Assembly: GCA_949825025.1 (NCBI GenBank)
Contig: OX463781.1
Span: 1,200,066 to 1,264,065, forward strand
DNA: 64,000 bases
Reading direction: 5' to 3'
DNA from: Siphlonurus alternatus
Lineage: Eukaryota > Arthropoda > Insecta > Ephemeroptera > Siphlonuridae
Shown: positions 15,609 to 27,922 of the stretch, piece after piece
Numbering within the stretch: position 1 is the first letter of the stretch
Layout of the letters: each line of letters opens with the position of its first letter
Made by a program: the position numbers and the translations under genes
The notes under the pieces: generated by a model
What the model was told of the DNA's origin: nothing
What the model saw: only the letters and a program-made list of their open reading frames with translations
Database searches by the model: none

Positions 15609-15905
15609 TGTTGCACTGAAAATTTTTGTCAGACGGAAACAAAATAAATGTAATAAATTTTGAAAATCCGACAATGTTGTGAGATCAAAATTTTGCAAGA
15701 CGGTGATTTCCCCACAACAGCTCCATTTCCGGTTTCCGTTCGTGTTACCATGTTGCGCCCCATGTTAAACTTCTTCCTCAATTATCACAAAACTGATCGG
15801 GGCTTATCCACTTCAAAGTTTGAATGCCACTTCTTGTTGATGCAAATTCAAAGGTCCCTGCAGGTCTTGTTGCATTCAAGGCGTCCGCTTGATTGCGAGA
15901 TCTCA
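15609..15905. repeat. Dispersed repeat, first copy
   Basis: This is homologous in inverse orientation to about 37140-37445. Shared landmarks are GTCAGACGGAA, AACAGCTCCATTTCCGGTTT and GAGATCTCA. It is not a recognised family and no long open frame is present. Confidence 0.55.
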
Positions 15906-15976
15906 ACAATGATGAGATTAATTCTATGAATCATGCGATAAAGTTTTCATATGTTTGTCTTGCACCAAATTTTCTT

Positions 15977-18900
15977 TCACTGCGCTACTTTATCACTTAC
16001 ATTTCTTTTACAATACACCTTTGTTAAGATAGCCGCCCCTGCTAAAAGTCCGACAGACAGTCCTCCTAAGATGGCCGCTAAGGTCGTGAGGTCTGGTTGG
16101 GGGTTCACCAATAACCTGGGTCTCTTTTCATCATGCCACGACACCCAGGTGTTGTTCCAGAACTTGGGGTCAGCGCCATCTTCCCCCGCCACGTTTGCCG
16201 CTGGTACGGAGCTCCGCCGCCATCGTTCCACGCTCTGCGCCAGCGACATTGCGACGAGCGGTCGCGCGGCAGATAAGTCAGTCAACTCACACGGGTCCTG
16301 GCGGATGTTGAAGAGACACGGGGACACGAGGGGGTCACAGCGGTAGTAAGACCCCCTAGGGCGGGGGCCGCAGCGGACTTCCGCGTACTCCCGTAGGGTC
16401 AGGGCGTCTTCGATGGAGAGACGGGCCCGGGGGGCAGATACAGACGCCAGCGCTGCCCCGGCCTTCGAGTGAACTACTCCGAGAACATCGTACTCGGGGT
16501 CGCCGTATCCTCGACCTACCTCGCCGTACCAAGAGTCCACGCGACCGTTCTGTGTGGTACCTGGGGACAGAGAGGTGCAAGAGATTATTTCAAGTACAAG
16601 TTAGCTCATTGTACGGTGTTGCCATCGCAATGCAAATATTGTTTTCTTGGTATTATAGATGAAAGTTTTAGAGGAAAAAATAACATGATTCAATATTAGA
16701 GTACTCCAAAATAGAGAGGTAGGAGGTGTAGATTAAAAGGTAAAAGTGTTCGAATGTTTTATCCAGATGGATTCAGAACTAAGGGACGTCTACATAAGAC
16801 CAATGTTAAACCAAATTTGAGTGAGGGAAATGCCCATGTTAAATCCGAAATTTCGGGGGGAATTTAAGGCGGCTTCTCCAACACCACTGGATCCACGCCT
16901 GGTTTCATCCATAGCGCAGGCTTGCTGAGAAAAATTTCTCGCGCTGGGCAACAACTATAATAAAACCTTTATAAATTGATGAGCTAAATAGACGAATTAA
17001 ATAACATAGGTTCAGTATATTTGCAGTTAAATTAAAATCCAAACCATTTTTCATTTATATAATATATATATATATATGTGTGTGAAAAAATGTTATATTT
17101 TCTTCAAGGATAGAAACACATTAAATTCCACACACATTTTATTTCATAGTTCGATACAGAGACTAGACGGACCATGATGCGAGTTATTTAGGCAGGCGCT
17201 GCCCGAGTTGAAATAAATTTCATCTTTTATTCTCTCCCTCCTCGTCTAATTGCCTCCTATTTTACACCATTTTAGAGGGAATAAGACGAGATTTCCCTCT
17301 TACTGAGCATAACATGTTATAAATATTGCCTCAATTTCAGCCTTGCTAAAAGCAAGGAAGAAATAAGATGTGTTTTTGAGGTAAAAAGATAAAGGTACAT
17401 GTCCATGGAGCGAATGTCAAGCAAGGCATGGCGCGGCGAGGAAGGCGCACTTGCTTCAATGTCATGTTGTGGTCATCTTGGCGTGGAAAAATCGCTTTCC
17501 CGCGGCGCAGCGATTAAATCACGCCGCGATTTTTCCACACCAACATGGCCGCCATATGGCATTGAAGATAGTGCGCCTTTCTCGCCGCGCCAAGCCTCGC
17601 TCGACATTCGCTCCATGGAAATGCACCTTTAGGCTTAGACGTAAAGGATGAGTTGAAGACGTAATTTCTCAACTAGGGTGCTCTGTGACGCAGCATTTCA
17701 CGTACCGGTGATGTACTTCCAGTCTCCCCTCATGATGGCCGAGTACTGGTCCACCTCGTCTATGTTGTGAAGGACCTCGGTGCGCGGCGAGCTCAGGTTG
17801 TTGGTGAGGGCCGGCCACACGTCCAGACCGTCCAGTCCGCGCTCTCTCAGAGGCGAGGCGTCCAGTCCAGCCGCCGAGAAGAGCGTGGGCAGCCAGTCCG
17901 ACATATGCATGTTCTGAGTGGCCACGCGGCGGGTGGCGTTCAGCCAGGGGGACCAGAGGGCGGCCACCCCGCGCACCCCGCCCTCCCAGGGGGACTGCTT
18001 CATCTGGGGGTGAGATCTAACGTTGGTGCGGAGCAGGGGGTGTAATTCACAGCAGGGGGTAGTAAATGAAAAAATCGTATTTATTGAGGACAGGATTAGT
18101 TCTACTCTTTTTGTTCAATAAGCGGTGTGGGACATTACTGACATTATAATTACTTTGTAAATATTAAACGATATAATTTACATTAATTGCACCGCATCAT
18201 AATGATTTTTTAATTCACTGTTGCCATGCAGCTATTGGTTGAATAAGTTTTTCAAGAGAAGAGGCAAGAGACGAGACTTTGACGTCATTAGAATGATTTA
18301 GCCTTTTGCTGAAGCTGAGGAGAAGAAATCAAAAGTTTCTTTCGATTGCAAAGAAATGAAGAGGGGGTCACTCCCTCAGAGATTCGAGGGTGCAAAGTTA
18401 TGCTACTCAATTTTTCAGATTTTTTTTTTTTTTTTAGATGCTAGGAAGTATTAAAAGTAATTATTGCAATAAAAAAAATTGAGCTCACGCCCTTTTAGTC
18501 CCTATAATATCCCTTTCTTAAGAAGTGACATCTTTTGACGCCCTTAGAATTTGACTTAATTTCAAGACAATCGAAGTACTCACCCCCCTGAGCGGCCAGT
18601 TGGAGCCGCGGTTCGAGTGGATGCCGTGGGTGGGTGCGCCGTTGTCCGAGAGGAACACCACGATGGAGTTGTCCAGCATGTCGCGCCTGCGGAGAGCCTG
18701 CAGTACCTCGCCCACCGAGTCGTCCAGCTCGGTCACCATCGCTGTAAGGAGCATTAAGGGTAAGGTAACGCCACCAATGTTAAAAAAAATCCCTCTCACA
18801 AAAATTCTGAAAAAAATTTAAAATGTTCTCCTCTACACCCCCTATCAGTAGCTAAAATATCAGGTGTACAAATACGATCTAGTTTTTGAGTTATGAATTT

Positions 18901-21900
18901 TTAAAGTTGACTACTTTAACATGGAGAAATGGAAATCCCATGTTAAATTAGTCAACTTTAAAAATTCATAACTCAAAAACTAGATCGTATTTGTATACCT
19001 GATATTTTAGCTACTGATAGGGGGTGTAGAGGAGAACATTTTAAATTTTTTTCAGAATTTTTGTGTGAGGGATTTTTTTTAACATTGGTGGCGTTACCTT
19101 ACCCTTAAGTGAGCACTAAGTGGAACATTTGTGGTAATGACTTGGGCCTTAAGGAGCTCTTACGTTAGCATCCGGTAGCGAATAGCTTTGGTGCTTAATA
19201 TTTGGACGTGAATGTTTTAATCCGAACGCGTCTAGAAACGTTCGGATAAAAATATTCATTTTGGGATACCAACACATATAATAACTAGAAAACAAAAAGG
19301 CAATTGATAAAATATATTAATTGTTACATGCTTTAACATAAAACATATTGCTAGATAAAGGCAATGTAAGTTCTAGAGTTGAATGATGAAGTTATTTCAT
19401 TTCAATTTTTGCATTCAATAAACCGACTTCAATAATATTATTTTTCAATTGCAGCCTAGACTCATTTTATCGGCTTATTCCTGCAATGTTTATACGTACG
19501 ACCTACTATTAGAAGCAGACAACACAGGAGACATTAATGGCTTCGATTATCGAAAAAAGTTATCCATGTTTAGTGCGCAAGGTCTGTCACTAAATCCGAC
19601 ACGTGAATCTCCCCCATTAAACATGATAATATTCTCTGAGAGAACAGGACGCCCTCACTGACCTGCGTATCTACGTCGGTCCGGGTCCCCGACGTGCGGG
19701 AAGCGGGCGATGGTCTCGTTGGGGGCCTGGAAGGGCGTGTCCGGGTTGCCGGTGTGTGGGGCAAGGTGCGCCAGGTACATGAAGAGCGGCCGCCGCGTGT
19801 CGTGCTCCTTGACCACACGCACCGCCTCCTGCGTGAAGAGCCGCGTCGAGTAGCGACCGCGAGCGCTCCAGTCCACCTCGAGGTCGCGGTGCATGTCGTA
19901 GCCGCGGAACGGAACGAACTGGAAATGGAGGGGAACACGTCGTTTTGTTTATGTTTGAACGTGATTAGAACGAGTCTAGAATTTTGAAGAAAACGTTCGG
20001 ATCAAAATATTAACTTTGGAATGCCAAATGTTTTGACATAGGCAGGAAATAGAAAAACAGAACAGCGGAAAAGTTTATACAGAATGAAGTATACAGAGTT
20101 TGTATTAATTTCTCGATCGCAATGGACAACCTGCATGATTTTTTTTTTAAACAGAAATGAATAGAGAGCATTAAATTATGTACAGTATATAATTTTAATT
20201 TATAGCCTTTTTTTTTTCAAAAACCATTGCTATTTTTTTTTTTTTTTTCCGAGATCAGGTTTGACCCTGCGCCTCTTTTAGGTCCTATCCTTTTATTAAG
20301 AAGTGACGGCTCTCTGTACTTTCAATAACTTTTTAACAATATAGTTCTTGGTTTCAAAAAAGTATGACAACTCTGCAACTTCTATCCATTTCTGCAATAA
20401 AATTTCATACAGGTTGTCCATGATAAATAAAAACGTAACTAAATGATAGTAAACGATTCGTTACTGACCGTGGCCTGCGTCTCGTGACTGTAGTAGTCGT
20501 GGTATCCATTCCAGTAGCCGTAGTGCGAGTCGAAGCCCCGGTTGGTGGGCAGGTACTCGCGCTTGTAGAAGCCCAGGTGCCACTTTCCGATGGCGCGCGT
20601 CACGTACCCCTCGTCCCGGAAGTACTCGGGCATGAGACGCTCGTTCAGGGGCAGACCGCGGGGTTCGTTCTCCAGAATCACCAGGTGCTGCATGCCTGGA
20701 ACACGTGTCAAGGTCATTAGGTCACATATTCTCCAGCACGTGTCAAGGTCATTAGGTCACGTGTTCTCCAGCACGTGTCAAGGTCATTAGGTCACGTGTT
20801 CTCCAGCACGTGTCAAGGTCATTAGGTCGCGTGTTCTCCAGCACGTGTCGATGTCATTTAGGTCACGTGTTCTCCAAGATCACCAGCATGCTGCATGCCT
20901 GAACACGTTAATTTTTATATATATTTTTTTTTCTTACTCTTGAAAAGTGCTTTAATTTCCATGGAGCAAGGTCAAGCGGGGCTTGCATGGCGGGGCGAGA
21001 AAAGTGCAATAACTTCAATATCGTATGGCGGCTATTAGCGATAAATAAAATCACTCCCTGCCGTACGAGGAAATCCCAAGCCTCTGATTGGCTGTGTCAC
21101 CCGATTTTCTTGCTTTCTTCGCTCCATGGAAATGCACCTTAACTGAACCCTGCTCTTGGCTACTGGTTGCCAAAATGACATTTTATTTTATTATTATTAT
21201 TTTTTTATTTTTACAAGGATATACCCCTAAGAGCTTATAGCTCGCGGCGGGGTATATCCCCGATAAGGATAAGGATAAATGGTTTGAAGGAAAGGGGTGG
21301 TGGCAACGGCCTGTTACGCATCTCAGCATTCGCTGAGGTGAGATTGAGGGAATCGTGGAAAACCTCAGTCAGGACGGACACCTCTACTTTTTGTCAATGG
21401 ACCAAAGCGATGTCAAAATCTGGAGAACCACACAAAAGTGCATCACTGCACTGGGTGGAAAGCGAGATGAATTACCTATCCCAGGGAGGGAGCAACGTAA
21501 TTTTTACTTGAAAAGGTCACCCATCCAAGTAAGCTCGACGTAATTTGACTTCGGTGATCTAATGAGAACCGGTCAATGCACTTCGCCACGCTTCTTCTCG
21601 ACTTTAATTTCCCGGTTCTTCGTTTTTCGTGGACCCAGCCTATAGCCATTCATTCCAGCTTTCAACTGGTTGAGACTATGGGCTATGGGAACCATGGAAA
21701 CCTCAGTCAGGATGGTCGGCAATTGATGGAGGATGAAATCAATCACCTCCCGGATGCATTAGTGAGTGTTCTTTAAATAGGTGAAAAGTTTGACGGTGCC
21801 TGGGATTGAACGTGAACCATCCGATTACGAATCAGAGGCGCATACCACTGCGTCAAGTGCCCGAATCGGCTATGATGATATATCTTACAATTAAAAAATT

Positions 21901-22018
21901 ATCACATGTGCACAGTACAGGGTTGTTGATATAATTCGTGTTTTGTGAGATTGCATGCTGGCAACTCGTTTATCGATTAGTCACGATTGATTAGAAAGCT
22001 ATGCCAGGAGTATTAGTT

Positions 22019-22082
<64 letters not shown>

Positions 22083-25000
22083 GATAGGTCGAGAGAGATG
22101 TCGACTGTCACTCTCTCTCATGATGTTAATCAACATACTAGTTATAACAAGGAGAGTGTTTGCTGCACATGGCACATGCAGGCGTCTAGATATTATGGAT
22201 AACATTTGCGATTCAACTGTACAGTACATTAACTATGTACGTTTTAAGAGCTTGGCGCAGTACATTGACCGGTTCTCAATGTGCTTGAAGTCAAGCAACG
22301 TCAAGCTAGGTCAGTACTTGGATGGGTGACCGTTTCAAGTAAAAATTACGTTGCTCTCTCCCTGGGATAAATTCATTTCGCTTTCCACCCAGTGCAGTGA
22401 TGCACTTGTATGTGGTTTCCCAGGCTTTGAACATTACTTTGGTCCATCGATAAAAAGTAGAGGTGTCCATCCTGACTGAGGTTTTCCACGGTTCCCTCAG
22501 TCTCACCTCAGTAAATGCTGGGACACGTAACAGGCCGTGGCCACCATCCTTTCCTTACCTAATCCCTACCCATTACCCCGCCGCGAGCTGCAAGCTCTTA
22601 GCGGTGTATTCCTAGTTAAAAAAAATGTATGTATGGAAGTTTGTGACAGAATTAACACAATCAGCGATATACTCTACATCTTCGAGGACATGTATTGTCT
22701 TTCCGATATTAAAATACTGCCCCTGGTTGAAAAATTACGTCTTCAACTCATCCTTTACACGTCTAAACTTAATCTTTTCACTTCAAAAACACATCTTATT
22801 TCCTCCTCGATCAAAGTGAGGATGAAATGGAGACAATATTTTTAACATCTTAATATGCTCAAGAAGACGGAAAAAGATGTAAATTGTTTTTTTACCTCTT
22901 TTTTCCTCTAAAATAGTGCAAAATAAGAGGAAATTGAACGAGAGGAGAGTTTAATTATAGCGAAGAAAATATGAAATTTATTTCAACTCTTGGCTTCACT
23001 CACTTGTGGCCATCATTACACATTCATCTCCTAATTTTATCTTGTTGTCACCTCGCACGAGCTACTAATTACCCGCAGATGTGAGAAAAGCTCGGTAATG
23101 AGCGTCAACTTTCTCCTAGACACAACAGCTGACCATTGTGCCTCGTGACGTCACTTTAGGGGACTGCTTCCTGATTATTCAGTTGGACACGTTCGAATAT
23201 AATTATATCTATATTTTCTTTTATTATGGATGTTTTTCTTGTACTTTGGATTGTAGAAAGACGATTAATATACATGTTAATATTATTTATGATACATAAA
23301 TCATAATAAATATATTTTATAATCTTATATAGTCATGAATCACATTTGATAGGTCTGAATGGAAAATAATGACAGTAATCACACCTTACAATTACATTAT
23401 ATCAATATATAATTAAATTTATATATGCAAGCTTTTATTGATAAATATATTATAATATGATATATACGTGCTGTTTGAATGATGTAATTTAAAATGAATG
23501 ATGATGTTTAAAAAAGAAAAGACGTAAGTATTAAAAGTATTAAAAGTACCGTATGCAATGTAACATTACAACCGTGGAAGTAGCCGGATTTTGGCTTAAA
23601 TGGCAACTTGAAATATCTAACACTTCGCAGAGAGGTTGAAATACTTAATTTATATTTTTCTCTGCAAAATTCAAAACTGAACTAGAACGTCCAGAAACCT
23701 CACTGTTCCGGCGGTAATCTTACGTTTGTTTAATTATAATTTAATGTATAATTATGTATATTTGTATAAATTTGTACAAAATTCACGAAAGTAAATTACA
23801 GTAAAACGTTTTTTTCAAAAAGGTAAAAAAGAAGATTGATATGGCGACTCCTGAATAGTAATATAATATTTTCACGATGTATTAATTTTTTCTCTACATT
23901 CCCCAAGTGAAGGGATCACAAAGTGGACCAAAGTACTGTATAGTTATCTCGACAGTGATTGTTGTAGCGACTCGGGATTCCCGAATTGCAACAATGAGCC
24001 GCACATCTCGAGAGAGCAATGACCTCGATGTGATTGTTGCAGAAAACCATCTTCCTGACTTGCAGTTGAAATGACATAAATTTGTATTTTCGATTGTGGT
24101 ACAATTTCATCATAAGTCAAAGATTGAACAATAATTATTTATTACAAACAATAATGAGTTTGAACATAAATGTTTATTAAAAAAAATGTAATATTGGCTA
24201 CCTGGACAAGCCTTGCTACATAATATATTTTTACCAACAAATAATTATTATCGTCGTAATATTATGAAAGTACACTCCTCGCATCTGAAAAGTTCCCTTC
24301 TGCAGCCGTGTTAGTCACCATGCCCTGTGTTATAGCTACGGGACATGTTGATTAACAAAACTGCAGAAGGGAACTTTTCAGAGGCGATGAGTGTACTTTG
24401 AAGCGAACAATTTTAAGGTAATTCACCGCCAGTTGTGAGGTCACATAAAGGGCAGGAAGGCGATTGTCAGGTGGCACGTGATGTACCAAACTATTGTATT
24501 CAGATTGAATTGTTGTTCAAATTGACATCATTGTTGCTGCTGTTGTCTCGTCCTAATACGTCGTTGACTGCATGATGCTCGAATTAGTTTGTACGTTTTT
24601 TAAAATCACTGAGTTCTTTACTGCAGCTGACAATATGTGTTTGACTAAATTAATTCATAATATAATATGTAAATATTTAATGTACTGAATTATATATGCC
24701 CATACCCCAAAGGCTGCAATTAATATATTATATAAAAATGGTTTTGTAATTATATCTGTTGGTAAGTGGAATCAGCTTCCATACAATATAAAAAATTGTA
24801 TTGAACAGCAGTCTCCTTCTGCTCTAGAAAAACATTATACATTATATATTATACATGCTACTAAAATGTGCGACACAAGCTACATGTATACAAGGATTTG
24901 GATATTTTTTAAATAAATTACTTGCAAGGTATTTCTTTTATTGATTTCAGGTACAAAAAAAAATAATTGAAATAAAAAAAATATATATATATTTTAAATA

Positions 25001-26169
25001 TGTAATCAAAATATATTTTGAATTCTTAAATACTAAAACAATTTATTTTCGGTCACTGCTGCGCACATTCCATCATATGACGAAATAAGGTTGAGATATT
25101 ATACTTTAATAATCATAGAAATTGCAAACAAAGTGTAAGGTTCCCTTCCCAGCAGATAGTACGTGCAGGTTGATAATTTCCATGATCCGTATTGTACACG
25201 GCATGAGAACCACATGTCAGCACTTTGTGCATAAGGCGAGAGAACCGGATGACGTTACTTGATCACTCGGGTGCTAGCCGCGGGCGCGTGAGCGTCTTGC
25301 GCGGTGGCCACGCAGGCCGCCGCATACACCTGTAGTAAATAGACAATAAACTCTAAGTATTAGCAGTATTTACGAGTCTCAGTTAAGAATTTTCCTCCAC
25401 CTTTAGGAACAGATAAATTAATTAAATACGTAAGAAAAGAGTCTTACAAGTGGTGTCAGAAACGGGATACTGATTTTCTATTAATCAGAAACGAACTCAA
25501 GTCTGTTCCTAAAAAGGAGGATAAAATTAAATAACTGTTTTATAAATTTCACGTGAGTAAAAGTGAAGTTTTTTTTATTATTAACTAAGAGGTAATAATT
25601 TGCTGCGTGTTAGAACAAAATACGACGTGTTACATAAAAGGAAAAGATTCGACGGTCAAGAAATCAAGAAGCTGCATCAACGCTCATCATTTCGAGAGTC
25701 AAAATTAGCCTGCGCAGAAGACAACCCACATCGAGAGGGCTTGCTGAGTCTTCGAGCCAAGGATGTTCGACCCCCGGATGAGTAACCTGGGGATGTCTGC
25801 AGCTGAGAGGAGCCGTGCAGAAAGCCTTGCAGAGATCGCGCGACAGCCGTAGCAGCTAAACGCCACGTCGAGCCACGTCGGATGAAAGCAAAAGAGGTAG
25901 GCTATGACCCAAAGTTTAACTGAAGTCAATTTGTAATTGCATGTGGCAAATATGTTCATTCAATGAGTGTTTTAAATCAATAATAAATTTCGCAAATATA
26001 AAGTTAACAAGATTTTTTATATTTTTTCAGCTAGAATTTTACATTTTTTCTTTTGAGTAATAAAATATACTTAATTTTTTTTTTCTCTCCCAACAAAAAT
26101 GGGAGAACACAATAAACAACTAAAAAAAAAATAAAAGTGATAAGATTGCAATACATATTTTTGTGCAAA

Positions 26170-26214
<45 letters not shown>

Positions 26215-27281
26215 ATATAATGACAATAAACGAGTTGAACGAACATATTATAATTGTAAAAAAGAAGTTTCCCTGTTACTTAAATTTAAAAATATTTCAT
26301 TATTATGATAATGGCTGATATAAGATATTGAATGACGATCGTATGTAAATATTTTATATAAGCAAGTGATTTTATTATCGATATAAACGGCTATACTATA
26401 GAAAAGCACATTCCTTGTGAACAGTTCAAGTAAAATTTGGTATATAAATCTTTGACAGACATTGAATTAAGCACAAATACGCACGCAACAATAGATCGAA
26501 ATAAAGTAAAAGTAAACAATAAACAATTTTAATAAGATTTCAAATCATACAATGAATCTAACGTAAAAATGAATACGAGAGTTGAGAAAAATTAATTGCT
26601 ATATAACGTAGTACTGTTTCAGTTTCATAAATTAAAAAATAAATAGATCTTGCATAACGTTTTTTAAAAAATTATGTCAGCATTGCCAATATTTCCTCGG
26701 AATTTTAAAAATTAACAATTTAATAGTAAATTCATTTTATTCTGTAAAAAAAAAAAAAAATCAATGTGCAATCAAAATTATTCTTTTTATATAAGTTAAT
26801 TAAAAGTCGTGTGAAAATAAATTACACTGTAAAAAAAAAAAAAAAGTACAGTAAATGAAAATACATCTCTTGTCAGTCGAACTCAATCAATTAAAAAATT
26901 GTAAATTGTAATTTCTGATGTAAAATGTACTGTTCTATATTGTAAAAAAAAAAAAAAAAAAAAAAATGAAATTTGACACATAATATATATCATCATAAAT
27001 AATGCTTGATTTAAAATGAAATGATTAAGAATGAAGTGCATATATCGCTATACTGTCAATATTTCTTGATAAAATAATTGCATAAGTTACTTGAGAAAAT
27101 ACATTTTGGAAAAGCAATAAATAATTTCAATAAAATACCAATGTATTGCAACATGATATCTAAGTATTTCCAATTCTACCGAAGGAACTTTGTCGGATTT
27201 CATTTAATTTTCATAATTTTCACAAATTCCAGAACTTTACACTGTAGGATTTTAAAGTTAATCAATTACACAGTAAAAAAA

Positions 27282-27329
<48 letters not shown>

Positions 27330-27882
27330 TATTATTATTATTAATATAATAATATTAATAATAATATTAATATTAATATTATTAGCGCTATGTGGTGTAT
27401 TCACTGTGTGGGGGGAACTATGTTTCGTGTATGGTGACCAGCCGGCCGGCTCAGGGAGATGTGGTGCCAATATATCGTAGTGGCCCGTGCAGTCAGGAAG
27501 TAGTCCCCTAGGTCTGACACTTGTATGACGAACGCTCCTCATGGATATTTGCGGTGAGGCAGCGGTCTGAAGGTGAGGCTCTCCAAACGGGTGGGTGAAG
27601 CAAAGCTAATATCCGAACACAACAGTGAACGGCGCTCGCGGACGGGGATTGTGGGTCGGGGGAGAGGGTGCAAAGCTCGGTCGCTGTGGGGCTGATGGTC
27701 ACTGCGGTGACACTATTCGTACGTCATGCTCGGGGTAATAGACCCGGGTCCTACGGGTGTGATTCCGTGGAGGCTGGGTAACACCGTGGCCGAAAGTCTG
27801 GCACTCCAAAGGGGCATTGTTGGGGAAAAAACGAGGCACAGCTGGGTCTGTCCTATGACCAGGGCAATCCAGTGGTGTCTCA

Positions 27883-27922
<40 letters not shown>

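Noticed and set aside
15951..16346. 131-codon plus-strand frame
   Set aside because: Shadow of the last ARSB exon on the opposite strand.
20702..20880. Possible CRISPR-like array of 35-bp repeats
   Set aside because: The units are contiguous with no unique spacers, the context is a eukaryotic intron, and the repeats derive from an exon edge.
21794..21863. Possible functional tRNA-Thr gene
   Set aside because: The T-arm is imperfect and the acceptor stem does not pair convincingly. It heads a SINE body shared with other copies.
25600..25785. Possible gag remnant in the LTR element
   Set aside because: The frame is 61 codons, with no CCHC knuckle or capsid motif and no continuation in other frames.
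27078..27542. Frames with poly-Asn/Tyr or poly-Ile
   Set aside because: Artefacts of the (AAT)n tract.
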